39,009 nt of DNA, taken from assembly GCA_029063085.1 (NCBI GenBank), contig JAIDOW010000062.1, positions 1 to 39,009 on the forward strand, given 5' to 3'. Under the pieces are notes generated by a model, which worked only from the letters and a program-made list of their open reading frames with translations, did not search any database and was not told the origin of the DNA. Every line of letters begins with the position of its first letter. Position 1 is the stretch's first letter. Below are positions 32,432 to 39,009 of the stretch, in pieces. Position numbers and translations under genes: made by a program. The DNA comes from Lachnospiraceae bacterium (lineage in GTDB: Bacteria > Bacillota > Clostridia > Lachnospirales > Lachnospiraceae).

Positions 32432-32590
32432 TTGGTAACATTATATTATAAGGAAGCTAACTGATGCCCACACCGGGCATCAGTCTCTGCTTCACTCTGA
32501 TTGGTGACATTATATCATGAGCGTTGCTCATGATCAGCATTCAGAAAAATCACCCTTACAAGCAAGTGATTTCTCTTCATTATATCATAA
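32432..32590. repeat. array of hairpins and CATTATAT direct repeats
   Basis: Three perfect stems follow one another: CTGATGCCC/GGGCATCAG (32461-32483), ATCATGAGC/GCTCATGAT (32514-32534) and AAATCAC/GTGATTT (32547-32572). A motif TTGGT[AG]ACATTATAT recurs at 32432 and 32501, and TTCATTATATCAT occurs at 32577. The stretch 32442-32651 contains no gene. It resembles stacked small intergenic repeats, possibly expressed as structured RNA; a T tract follows none of the stems. Confidence 0.55.
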
Positions 32591-32651
32591 TAAATATCTT
32601 AAATCTACTTTTCATTACTATATAAAAGATTCTTTATCAAAAGTTCCAGAA

Positions 32652-32688
32652 ATAAAAAAATAACAGCCTGATTCCTCAAACCGTTATT
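32652..32688 (-). terminator. intrinsic terminator behind XRE gene
   Basis: On the minus strand AATAACGGTTTGA pairs with TCAGGCTGTTATT (13 bp with wobble pairs) around a GGAA tetraloop, followed by seven T residues. It closes the XRE/unknown-protein operon 32 bp behind the stop. Confidence 0.9.
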
Positions 32689-32719
32689 ATGTCTATCTGA
32701 TATATTTCTTTCACCTGTT

Positions 32720-32968
32720 CTATTTACCACTCCCAATTAAATCTTCATAACTTATATCAAAAACCTCTGTAAATGCTTTCAGCTCAATATCCGTAACAAA
32801 CCTTTTATTTGTCTCAATTCGTGTTATTACATTCTTATCCATATCATATCCTGCCAGTTGAAGCTTATTTGCCAAACCTCTTTGGGAAAGCTTGTGCTGC
32901 TTTCTTAATTCTATAAGACGTTGACTGATAAGGTTTTTCTCTCCAGACATGGTTCTCGGCTTTGGCAT
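32720..32968 (-). CDS. XRE family helix-turn-helix regulator
   Basis: The 82-residue single-domain HTH_3 protein contains LISQRLIELRKQHKLSQRGLANKLQLAGYDMDKNVITRIET-type helices (about 13-54) and a tail VFDISYEDLIGSGK. It binds DNA as a dimer. ATG 32968 is preferred to TTG 33016 because AGAAGGGAAG precedes it. It lies 34 bp behind the 159-residue gene in the same operon. A palindrome (33516-33531) between the operon start and its promoter is a likely operator, so the pair may autoregulate, as in toxin/antitoxin-like or stress modules; no toxin was recognised. Confidence 0.88.
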   Translation of the reverse strand: MPKPRTMSGEKNLISQRLIELRKQHKLSQRGLANKLQLAGYDMDKNVITRIETNKRFVTDIELKAFTEVFDISYEDLIGSGK

Positions 32969-33002
32969 GGCTTCCCTTCTTTCTATTGCTATTTTCCGCA
33001 AT

Positions 33003-33482
33003 CTATTCCTCTCCAACTAATTGTACCATCGAACTGATAAAATCCTTTTCCAAAAAAACTTCTTCATTACCACAATTGATTATTATTCCATCAACCTCTC
33101 CTTTTAAGTCAATCACTGCAAATATATCATCCATAAACATCACGATACCTGACGTATCATTACAATAAGCTTGAAACCGTTCCTTCGACGTGAAGCCTAA
33201 CATATAGACATGATCCTTCTGATCTACCACAGTGTTTAACATACGTTCTTTCTCGGCATCACAAAATTGAATATTATCTGCACCTGTCTGCATCGTATCA
33301 TCATACACAGAAACAATCAACCCCCGATTTTCCGTACATTTTTTAAATATTATTTTAATCACCATTATCATATCTGTGAACTGCTTCTTACTACTATTCC
33401 ATTGGCACATTGCTTTTTCCAAATCAGCATTATCAAGCATATACTCTATAAAATCTTGTTTTGAAAATTTTCCTATGTCCAT
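33003..33482 (-). CDS. unknown protein, possibly SseB-like
   Basis: The 159-residue cytosolic protein has no signal or membrane helix. The second half (HVYMLGFTSKERFQAYC, then DLKGEVDGIIINCGNEEVFLEKDFI) resembles the SseB N-terminal domain pattern of FTS...; ...GIVINP...; the match is by eye and partial. The first half is an N-terminal helix plus KQFTDMIMVIKIIFKK. It is first in an operon with an XRE regulator gene. A TTGCAT-17-TATAGT promoter (33550-33578, minus strand) drives it. Function unknown. Confidence 0.75.
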   Translation of the reverse strand: MDIGKFSKQDFIEYMLDNADLEKAMCQWNSSKKQFTDMIMVIKIIFKKCTENRGLIVSVYDDTMQTGADNIQFCDAEKERMLNTVVDQKDHVYMLGFTSKERFQAYCNDTSGIVMFMDDIFAVIDLKGEVDGIIINCGNEEVFLEKDFISSMVQLVGEE

Positions 33483-33515
33483 TTTTCTCTCCCGTAAGCC
33501 ACTTTTACCTGCAAC

Positions 33516-33578
33516 AAGTATTGTAATACTTCTTACAGTTTACAATAACACTATAACAAGTTTAAAATAGAAATGCAA
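33516..33578 (-). promoter_or_regulatory. promoter and palindrome of XRE operon
   Basis: TTGCAT (33573-33578), a 17-bp spacer and TATAGT (33550-33555) read on the minus strand. Downstream of the expected start lies AAGTATT-GT-AATACTT (33516-33531), a perfect 7-bp-arm palindrome, and TTGTAA/TTACAA arms overlap it. A weaker plus-strand promoter for the 33614 gene overlaps this region (TTTACA...TAAAAT), so both directions may share control. Confidence 0.6.
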
Positions 33579-33613
33579 GGAAAATTTTTCACATTTTTTG
33601 ATAGGAGATAAAA

Positions 33614-33853
33614 ATGGATAGAGACTATGGACATATACAAAACCGGCTTGCCGAATTATTAAAAGAAAAAGGGTTGAATAAATATAAACTCTCACACAGA
33701 GCAGAAATGAATTGGAAACAGATCAATAATTACTGTAATAATGAGATTACCCGATTAGATCCCCTTGTTCTCTGTAAACTTTGTACAGTCTTGGAATGTG
33801 ATATCAATGACCTGCTTGTTTTCGTTCCGGCTTCTCCAGAAGATAATGATTGA
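33614..33853 (+). CDS. XRE/HTH_26 family small regulator, copy 1
   Basis: The 79-residue helix-turn-helix protein has IQNRLAELLKEKGLNKYKLSHRAEMNWKQI, then a recognition helix and LVLCKLCTVLECDINDLLVF. This is the short HTH_26/Cro-C1 type with the conserved NKYKLSHRA...L...LCTVLEC pattern. AGGAGATAAAA precedes the ATG. It is divergent from the XRE operon and is followed 126 bp later by a close paralog. The target is unknown; such proteins are common in integrative elements and near efflux genes. Confidence 0.88.
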   Translation: MDRDYGHIQNRLAELLKEKGLNKYKLSHRAEMNWKQINNYCNNEITRLDPLVLCKLCTVLECDINDLLVFVPASPEDND

Positions 33854-33979
33854 ACACTGCTTTTCTCCTGCTCAATTCCAAACATTTGTTTCTAGTATTT
33901 CTCATCTTATACTTCTTTAGGATTATAAAACTTCTACAACTAGCTTAAAATAATAAAAACAGTATGCAGAGGTGAGAAC

Positions 33980-34210
33980 GTGGAAGATAATTATGGTCAT
34001 TTAGAAATACGCTTAGATGAATTACTAAAGAAAAAAGGGTTGAGCAAAAACAAATTATCACATAAAGCTGAAATGAACTGGAAACAGATTGATAATTTCT
34101 GCAAAAATAAAATTACCCGGCTGGATGTTTTTGTTTTGTGCAAGCTCTGTACTGTTTTGGAATGTAAGATTGAAGATTTACTGGTATTTTATCCTCCTGA
34201 AAAGAAATAA
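33980..34210 (+). CDS. XRE/HTH_26 family small regulator, copy 2
   Basis: The 76-residue protein is a tandem paralog of the preceding one: both share YGH, RL.ELLK.KGL.K.KLSH.AEMNWKQI and LCKLCTVLEC..(D/E)DLLVF, about two thirds identity by eye. The start is GTG (33980) with AGAGGTGA upstream. The C-terminus diverges (YPPEKK). A terminator lies 150 bp downstream. Recent duplication followed by separation of DNA specificity is likely. Confidence 0.85.
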   Translation: MEDNYGHLEIRLDELLKKKGLSKNKLSHKAEMNWKQIDNFCKNKITRLDVFVLCKLCTVLECKIEDLLVFYPPEKK

Positions 34211-34360
34211 GAGGTATTCTTTACAAGAGGATCAAGGTTTCTGGTCTATCTATCATATATGTAAGGTACTTAACATATCTTTACTTTATGGAAAAATGAA
34301 TAACATAAGAGCTACGTGAAAGAAATTGTAAATAATGACATTCTATAACGCATAACAGAT

Positions 34361-34394
34361 TAGTGGCGGAGTATAAAACCCTGCCACTATTTTT
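34361..34394 (+). terminator. intrinsic terminator behind tandem XRE genes
   Basis: TAGTGGC pairs with GCCACTA around a 15-base loop and is followed by five T residues. It isolates the XRE pair from the TetR locus. The rest of 34211-34432 shows no gene. Confidence 0.75.
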
Positions 34395-34432
34395 AATGTC
34401 AACTTACTTCTATAAATGTATTATCAAACGCC

Positions 34433-34482
34433 TTGACAAACATACCACTGGTATGATAACATGAATACATACCGACGGTAGG
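34433..34482 (+). promoter_or_regulatory. TetR promoter with two operators
   Basis: TTGACA (34433-34438) is followed by the perfect inverted repeat CATACCACTGGTATG (34441-34455), which fills the -35/-10 gap, and a -10-like TAACAT. A second near copy, CATACCGACGGTAGG, lies at 34468-34482 over the start region. A third is before the ABC gene at 35211-35228. Binding by TetR would block polymerase directly. Confidence 0.75.
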
Positions 34483-34501
34483 TTAGGTGTAGGAGGAAAC
34501 T

Positions 34502-35167
34502 ATGGCAAGAAATAAGCATCCAGAAGAAACCGTTAATTTAATATTGGACGTTGCTTTTCGCTTATTTATGGAAAAGGGGTATGAACATACTTCCATTCAG
34601 GATATTATCGATCATTTAGGCGGTCTTAGCAAAGGTGCTATCTATCATCATTTTAAGTCAAAGGAAGATATTTTATTTGCTGTTACAGACAGAATGACAG
34701 CTGAATCAAATCAGATGCTTGCAGTCATTCGTGACCGTTCCGACTTAAGCGGCAAAGAAAAGCTGAAAACAATTTTTAGAGAATCCATCAGCCGGCCTGT
34801 ACAGAACGATATTTTTACAGTGGCTCCAGATTTTCATAATAACCCAAAGCTTCTTTTTAGTCTTTTACATGATACCATAGATAATGCAGCGCCAAACTAT
34901 ATTCTGCCGATTATTAAGCAGGGAATTTCAGATGGTTCTATTGAAACGGATTATCCGGAACAATTGGCTGAACTGATTTTGCTTGCTGCAAATGTCTGGA
35001 TGAATCCTATGATATTTGACAGCACTGAGGAAGACTCCTACCTCAAGTTTATGGTATTCAGCCAGATGCTGCAAGGCTTTGGACTGGATATTGTAGATGA
35101 AGAAATGTTGGAAAGATTGCAGGAGCTGGCATCTATCTATCAAAAGAACAAAATTAGAGAACACTAA
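34502..35167 (+). CDS. TetR/AcrR family repressor
   Basis: The 221-residue regulator has the TetR HTH at about 10-56 (ILDVAFRLFMEKGYEHTSIQDIIDHLGGLSKGAIYHHFKSKEDIL) and an all-helical ligand domain. Its promoter carries a perfect CATACC-N3-GGTATG inverted repeat, so it represses itself. The same arms occur before the ABC gene downstream, so it also controls the efflux genes, released by an unknown drug or metabolite. GTAGGAGGAAAC precedes the ATG. A hairpin (35171-35192) directly behind the stop may lower read-through into the ABC genes. Confidence 0.93.
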   Translation: MARNKHPEETVNLILDVAFRLFMEKGYEHTSIQDIIDHLGGLSKGAIYHHFKSKEDILFAVTDRMTAESNQMLAVIRDRSDLSGKEKLKTIFRESISRPVQNDIFTVAPDFHNNPKLLFSLLHDTIDNAAPNYILPIIKQGISDGSIETDYPEQLAELILLAANVWMNPMIFDSTEEDSYLKFMVFSQMLQGFGLDIVDEEMLERLQELASIYQKNKIREH

Positions 35168-35170
35168 AAA

Positions 35171-35228
35171 TCTGCCCTGTAAAATGGGCAGATATATTTT
35201 AAATTAAATACATACCGTCGTGCGGTAT
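35171..35228 (+). promoter_or_regulatory. hairpin and TetR operator before ABC gene
   Basis: TCTGCCC (35171-35177) pairs with GGGCAGA (35186-35192), followed by TATATTTT, a weak terminator. Next, ATACCG-TCGTG-CGGTAT (35212-35228) repeats the TetR operator arms, 16 bp before the ABC start codon. The promoter itself is not clear. Confidence 0.65.
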
Positions 35229-35243
35229 TTATAAGGAGGCATT

Positions 35244-35957
35244 ATGCAGACTATTGTAGATGTAAATTCTGTTGAAAAAAGCTACGGATTAACACAGGTA
35301 ATAAATCATTGCAGCTTTAAAATTTATGAGGGAGAGATATATGGCCTTTTAGGTATCAATGGTGCGGGAAAAACAACCCTGATGAAGATGATACTTGGAT
35401 TACAGCAAATTGATAGCGGACGCATTTATGTTTTGGGCGAAGAAGTAAGTAGCAACCCGGAATATTTATCAAATATTGGAAGTGTAATAGAGAATCCTGT
35501 TTTTTATGAACACTTAAATGCAAACGAACTTCTATCCATGCATTTATGTTATATGCAGAAAAAAGCGGATATATCAAAGGTATTACATTTGGTTGGTCTT
35601 GGAAATGCAGATAGGAAACCGATTTCTAAATATTCCCTTGGCATGAGACAAAGGCTCGGACTGGCAAGGGCGATTATTCATCACCCGAAATTGTTAATTC
35701 TGGACGAACCCCTTAATGGCCTTGATCCTATTGCGATTACAGAAATGCGCAGGCTTATGAAAAAGCTGGCAAATGAGGGAATGTCGATTTTGTTATCAAG
35801 TCACATTATTGGAGAAATCAGGCATACAGCAGATAGAATAGGTATTCTTTCAGATGGCTGTATAAAACAGGAATTTTTTGTAGAAGAAAAGGTATCTGAA
35901 TTCGGGGAGCATTTTGAAGATCATGTAATAGGTCTCATGGGAGGAGTGAAAATATGA
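35244..35957 (+). CDS. ABC transporter ATP-binding protein (BcrA/lantibiotic-protection type)
   Basis: The 237-residue ATPase has Walker A GINGAGKTT (38-46), Q-loop SVIENPVFYEHLNANELL, signature YSLGMRQR, Walker B LLILDEPLNGLD and switch His in SSHIIGEI. The GxVIExPxFYxxLxA pattern is typical of bacitracin/lantibiotic-protection ATPases (BcrA, LanF). It powers the permease encoded next with a 4-bp overlap (ATGA, 35954-35957). AAGGAGGCATT precedes the ATG. It is regulated by TetR. The substrate is probably an amphipathic antimicrobial (inference). Confidence 0.93.
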   Translation: MQTIVDVNSVEKSYGLTQVINHCSFKIYEGEIYGLLGINGAGKTTLMKMILGLQQIDSGRIYVLGEEVSSNPEYLSNIGSVIENPVFYEHLNANELLSMHLCYMQKKADISKVLHLVGLGNADRKPISKYSLGMRQRLGLARAIIHHPKLLILDEPLNGLDPIAITEMRRLMKKLANEGMSILLSSHIIGEIRHTADRIGILSDGCIKQEFFVEEKVSEFGEHFEDHVIGLMGGVKI

Positions 35958-36673
35958 ATTTATACAAACTTGAAATGATGAAAATACGGTTATCTACTTA
36001 TTTATGGGCAATATTTTTAATATTTGCAAGTTTATTGGCACTTGGCATTTTGTTCCTTTTTATTTTCCAAATGGAAACAGACGGAAACGGCACCTCCGAA
36101 GAAGCAGAGCTGTTTGGAGATTGGAATGGATTGCTGGCACTCACAACTGCTTTAACCTTTGCCTGCTTTAGCGTTTTTGCAGCAGTTATTGCGGCAAAAG
36201 TGATCATCAGCGAATATTGCGAAAAAAATGCAGTTATTTTACTGACCTACCCCGTCCACCGAAATGCTATACTTGGAACAAAGTGCATGATTGTTTGTGG
36301 AATTACAACCGTTTCCGCATTTATCAGCAATATATTGGTCATAAGCATTATGTATATTACAGCTCACATTTGGGGAATTATGCCTCAAATGAGTACTGGA
36401 CATTTTATCCTCACAGCCTTGCTTTCCAGTATTTTAATGGGCATCTCTTCTTCCGCAGTTGGCATTGTTTCTTCTGCTTTCGGTTGGAAAAAACATTCAG
36501 TAATTGCAACAATCGTATGTTCCGTGATTATTGTTTGTACTATAACTAATTTCATCGTAATTTCTCCTAGTAACATTATTGGAGTAATGCTGGCAATGAG
36601 TGCTGTTTTCGTTGCAATTGCCAATTTTATGTATCATGTTCTGATAAACAAAATAAAAAAAATGGAGGTTTAG
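35954..36673 (+). CDS. ABC transporter permease (ABC-2 type)
   Basis: The 239-residue membrane protein has six predicted helices: the first after MNLYKLEMMKIRLSTYLW, then a polar acidic loop (ETDGNGTSEEAELFGDWNG), coupling loop SEYCEKNAVILLTYPVHRNAILGTK, and four more helices. It is the partner of the ATPase encoded upstream (overlapping ATGA) and resembles LanE/BcrB-type immunity permeases. The MFS gene starts 3 bp behind its stop. Substrate unknown. Confidence 0.9.
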   Translation: MNLYKLEMMKIRLSTYLWAIFLIFASLLALGILFLFIFQMETDGNGTSEEAELFGDWNGLLALTTALTFACFSVFAAVIAAKVIISEYCEKNAVILLTYPVHRNAILGTKCMIVCGITTVSAFISNILVISIMYITAHIWGIMPQMSTGHFILTALLSSILMGISSSAVGIVSSAFGWKKHSVIATIVCSVIIVCTITNFIVISPSNIIGVMLAMSAVFVAIANFMYHVLINKIKKMEV

Positions 36674-36676
36674 AAA

Positions 36677-37924
36677 ATGAATCAAAAACTTTTTTCAAAA
36701 GATTTCACGTTAGTTGTCATCGGTCAGATTATCTCTCTGTTTGGTAATGCAACCATAAGATTTGCGTTGCCGCTATATTTATTAAATCTGACAGGTTCAT
36801 CCGCACTTTTTGGAACTGTTACGGCGTGTGCTTTTATTCCTGCCATCCTGCTGTCGCCCATTGGCGGTATAGTTGCGGACAGGGTAAATAAAAGAAATAT
36901 TATGGTAATATTGGATTTCTTTACGGCGGCAGTGATCTTAACCTTTTCCCTGCTCATGAATGGTGTGAACCTCATTCTCCTTCTAACAGTTACGTTGATG
37001 CTTCTATATGGTATTGCAGGTGCATATCAGCCATCCGTGCAGGCAAGCGTCCCTGCATTGGTAAGTCAGGATCATTTTATGGCTGCAAATTCTATTATCA
37101 ATACCATCAGCTCTTTTGCATCCTTAATAGGTCCTGTACTGGGAGGCATGTTGTACAGTACATATGGATTAAAGCCTGTACTTTGGGTTTGTGTAATATG
37201 TTTTACTATGTCAGCAATTATGGAAATTTTTATTAAAATACCGTTTCAGAAACAGACTTCAAAGGGCGGTATATTAAAGATGGCAAAAACTGATTTTGCA
37301 GAAAGTATTCGGTTTATCCGAAAGGAGAAACCTGTTATCGGAAAAGCACTTCTTGTAATATGCGGAATTAATTTGTTCCTGGCAGCAATGATTATTGTTG
37401 CATTGCCATATTTGGTAACAGAAGTATTAGACTTAGAAGCAGTACAGGCAAACAAACTTTATGGTTTTGCAGAGGGTGCATTGGCAGCAGGCGGACTTGC
37501 TGGCGGTATTAGTGCAGGTATTTTTGCAAACAAGCTGGCAATTCATAAATCGGGCAATCTGGTAATATCTTGTGCGGTATGTGTGTTTCCTATCAGTGCC
37601 TCATTAATATTGTTTTCATCTGGAATAATAAACTACATCGTTATAACCGCATGTTGTTTTACCATTATGGTATTTTCAACGATTTTCACCGTGCAGATGA
37701 TGTCTTTTATTCAGACGGAAACACCACAAAATTTAATAGGGAAAGTGATTGCTGTCATTCTTACCGTTTCTATGTGTGCACAGCCATTAGGCAATGCATT
37801 ATATGGTATCCTGTTCGAAATCTGTAAGGGATTTGAATATGCTGTTGTTTTATTTTCGGGTATTGTGTCGCTGATCATTGCTATTAGCACAAGAAATATT
37901 TTTAAAAAATTTTCGGTAGAATAA
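36677..37924 (+). CDS. MFS transporter (MFS_3, macrolide-efflux-like)
   Basis: The 415-residue 12-helix transporter begins FTLVVIGQIISLFGNATIRFALPLYLLNLTGSSALFG, the pattern of MefA/EntS-like MFS_3 drug exporters, with motif A-like GGIVADRVNKRNIM between helices 2 and 3, and the ILxPIGG segment. It is a proton-driven exporter of a drug or siderophore-like compound; specificity cannot be read. GGAGG in the end of the permease gene serves as its ribosome site. It is the third gene of the TetR-controlled efflux locus. A GGGCTG/CAGCCC stem (38009-38035) lies behind it but without a good T tract. Confidence 0.9.
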   Translation: MNQKLFSKDFTLVVIGQIISLFGNATIRFALPLYLLNLTGSSALFGTVTACAFIPAILLSPIGGIVADRVNKRNIMVILDFFTAAVILTFSLLMNGVNLILLLTVTLMLLYGIAGAYQPSVQASVPALVSQDHFMAANSIINTISSFASLIGPVLGGMLYSTYGLKPVLWVCVICFTMSAIMEIFIKIPFQKQTSKGGILKMAKTDFAESIRFIRKEKPVIGKALLVICGINLFLAAMIIVALPYLVTEVLDLEAVQANKLYGFAEGALAAGGLAGGISAGIFANKLAIHKSGNLVISCAVCVFPISASLILFSSGIINYIVITACCFTIMVFSTIFTVQMMSFIQTETPQNLIGKVIAVILTVSMCAQPLGNALYGILFEICKGFEYAVVLFSGIVSLIIAISTRNIFKKFSVE

Positions 37925-38008
37925 ATATGGAAGGCTGACTGGAAGGCGGTAAAAAATGGTGGAACGAAAAGTATGTAAATACTAATCTTATATGATAATG
38001 TTTGGGCT

Positions 38009-38260
38009 GAAATCTCTTGGTCGGAGGGCAGCCCTTGCTTTATATCGGCACCCACGTCTGTGAAACCTTTTTGTAAATAAGAGAAATAACTGATCTTCTA
38101 TGATAAGAGAATCATGAGTGCTCTCTTATTCCGGCAAGAAAAAAATCAAACAATAAATTCAGTTTTCATCCATTGATTTCTTCTTAACTATACTGTCCGT
38201 CAGCTTGTCAATAAGTTACCGCCTGCTCGAAAGAAAGCGGTAATTCAAAGAGGAGAACTC
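38009..38260. other. gene-free stretch with several stems
   Basis: No gene is seen from 37925 to 38444. Stems read directly are GGGCTG/CAGCCC (38009-38035), ATAAGAGA/TCTCTTAT (38103-38129), TTACCGC/GCGGTAA (38216-38243) and AGGAG/CTCCT (about 38251-38262). None is followed by a clear T tract. The composition and the adjacent broken genes fit a decayed accessory segment. Confidence 0.4.
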
Positions 38261-38444
38261 CTATCTACTTTGTAGAGCCACCTAGACTGCTGTAAATTTC
38301 CCCTTCACATGTTTTTGATTTATCTTTATTAATAACTATTCAATATATGATGTCTGCCGTTCTTTCTCTATTTTCGATACACATGTCTCAATTCCTATAA
38401 AATATTTGTCTCTTTGCGGACAATCTGTGTAACATTGTATCCAT

Positions 38445-38805
38445 CTATCTGTATTCTTCCTGTATTTTCTTGTATACCCCTTCTGTGAATTTTCCCAGAA
38501 CTATTACCTCTTTTCGCGGGTCTCCATTTTGTACAATTAAGTACAAACATATCTGGACAACTCATAGTCAATAATTGGTTTCTTTGATATGCCCACTTTT
38601 ACGATTTTCCTAACCTTAAGAAAATCGTCTGCAATAACATGTCCACTATTCTCACAAGAAATCATTGCTCTTTTTATTACTTTAGAAAAATTTTCCCATT
38701 TATTATAGGCTAAAGCTGAAGCCAGTTCTCTCGCACTCCAATATTCCGAACCGTTCACTCAAACCGTTTATATTCTTCTGCAATCAATTTCTTTATATCC
38801 ATCAT
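38445..38805 (-). pseudogene. dinD-like (BRO-N/antirepressor-type) gene, frameshifted and truncated
   Basis: Three frames together give a DinD-like protein. MDIKKLIAEEYKRFE (start about 38802-38805, after GGAG) meets a stop. The next frame (GTG 38758) continues NGSEYWSARELASALAYNKWENFSKVIKRA...LSRYVCT and stops. A third frame continues YLIVQNGDPRKEVIVLGK and ends at 38445. Order and motifs (EYWSAREL, KWENF, NSG, LSRY, LIVQNGDP) are those of DinD/BRO-N family proteins, which have about 270 residues. The C-terminal half is missing. So at least two frame disruptions plus truncation are present. Family members are linked to phages and mobile elements. Frames read by hand. Confidence 0.75.
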
Positions 38806-38808
38806 CTC

Positions 38809-38937
38809 CTATCCTTCTAAATATATCTGATATATAAAATTTTCCAAAGAATAATGATTTGTATGATAGCCTTTTCCATTAATAGCAGTTATCCGAAATT
38901 TTCGAATAACTGCATCCTCCTGTAACTCACTGTAGTG
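38809..38937 (-). pseudogene. RhuM-like gene fragment
   Basis: One open stretch without start codon reads ELQEDAVIRKFRITAINGKG, then YHTNHYSLENFIYQIYLEG before a stop. The E-A/AxxRKFR...YSLDxII pattern resembles the RhuM family (virulence/phage-associated proteins), where the motif continues VGYRV; here it breaks off. It directly precedes the dinD-like pseudogene on the same strand. About 40 residues of 300 remain. The assignment is by pattern memory only. Confidence 0.45.
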
Positions 38938-38983
38938 TTAGCATCTAATTAGTACAAAACAAAATGAGATATTCCCCTGAAAA

Positions 38984-39009
38984 TATTATATAATACCAAG
39001 AGGAGGTAC
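38984..39009 (+). promoter_or_regulatory. promoter end and ribosome site of a gene beyond the window
   Basis: TATTATATAATACC is followed by AGAGGAGGTAC at the very end. This looks like a -10 region and a strong Shine-Dalgarno for a plus-strand gene starting just past 39009. Confidence 0.4.

Noticed and set aside
32461-32572. CRISPR-like array
   Set aside because: The stems differ in sequence and spacing, there are only three, and no cas gene is nearby.
37246-38055. Minus-strand frames opposite and behind the MFS gene
   Set aside because: Hydrophobic mirror frames of the MFS gene without start signals or motifs.

Overview
The window looks like a chromosomal stretch of a low-GC Gram-positive anaerobe, most probably a gut Lachnospiraceae (Clostridia). 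Signs are the AT-rich DNA, strong GGAGG ribosome binding sites, lipoprotein signals ending in a lipobox cysteine, GHKL/LytTR regulators, EFR1-type ferredoxin-flavodoxins, and many paralogous iron-type alcohol dehydrogenases and aldo/keto reductases. The family call is inference; no rRNA or tRNA gene is present to settle it.

Positions 1-19466 form a redox island, almost entirely on the minus strand. It has three transcription units: A (aldo/keto reductase plus a truncated flavodoxin lipoprotein, 236-1607), B (ten genes, 4423-14548) and C (esterase-like lipoprotein, iron-type alcohol dehydrogenase, flavodoxin lipoprotein, 15394-18439). A LysR-type regulator (18567-19466) lies just upstream of unit C. 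Each unit is preceded by the same near-palindromic 20-bp box, consensus close to TTTATACCtAaAGGTTATAA, placed 43-44 bp before a good -10 element. This is the geometry of LysR activation and suggests one regulon. The enzymes are three aldo/keto reductases, two intact iron-type alcohol dehydrogenases, one that has lost three of four metal ligands, a short-chain dehydrogenase, an FMN-reductase-like protein, a MATE exporter, two alpha/beta-hydrolase domains and five flavodoxins. All five flavodoxins carry export signals or membrane anchors. Three of them have an insertion at the FMN phosphate loop containing DAV[ST][GS]AS, which resembles the ApbE flavinylation motif. Two separate redox-control pairs sit inside the island: Rrf2 divergent from EFR1 (1842-3182), and HxlR divergent from a flavin reductase (3219-4261).

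Positions 19613-26468 (minus strand) hold a GHKL histidine kinase/LytTR response regulator pair with two small unknown proteins, then an ABC-transporter locus of two permeases, one ATPase and a regulator that fuses a dead ABC ATPase to a LytTR DNA-binding domain. A 21-bp-period direct repeat in front of the ATPase gene looks like its operator.

Positions 26469-32354 hold a second MATE gene (plus strand) with a strong leader hairpin, then a sugar-type substrate-binding lipoprotein next to a dCache-PAS hybrid histidine kinase with two receiver domains. An array of hairpins follows (32432-32590).

Positions 32652-39009 are accessory. They hold an XRE/unknown protein pair, two tandem XRE paralogs, a TetR-regulated ABC plus MFS efflux locus with three matching operators, and broken dinD-like and RhuM-like genes at the right end, which suggest a decayed mobile or phage-derived segment. 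No CRISPR array, rRNA, tRNA or intact transposase was found.
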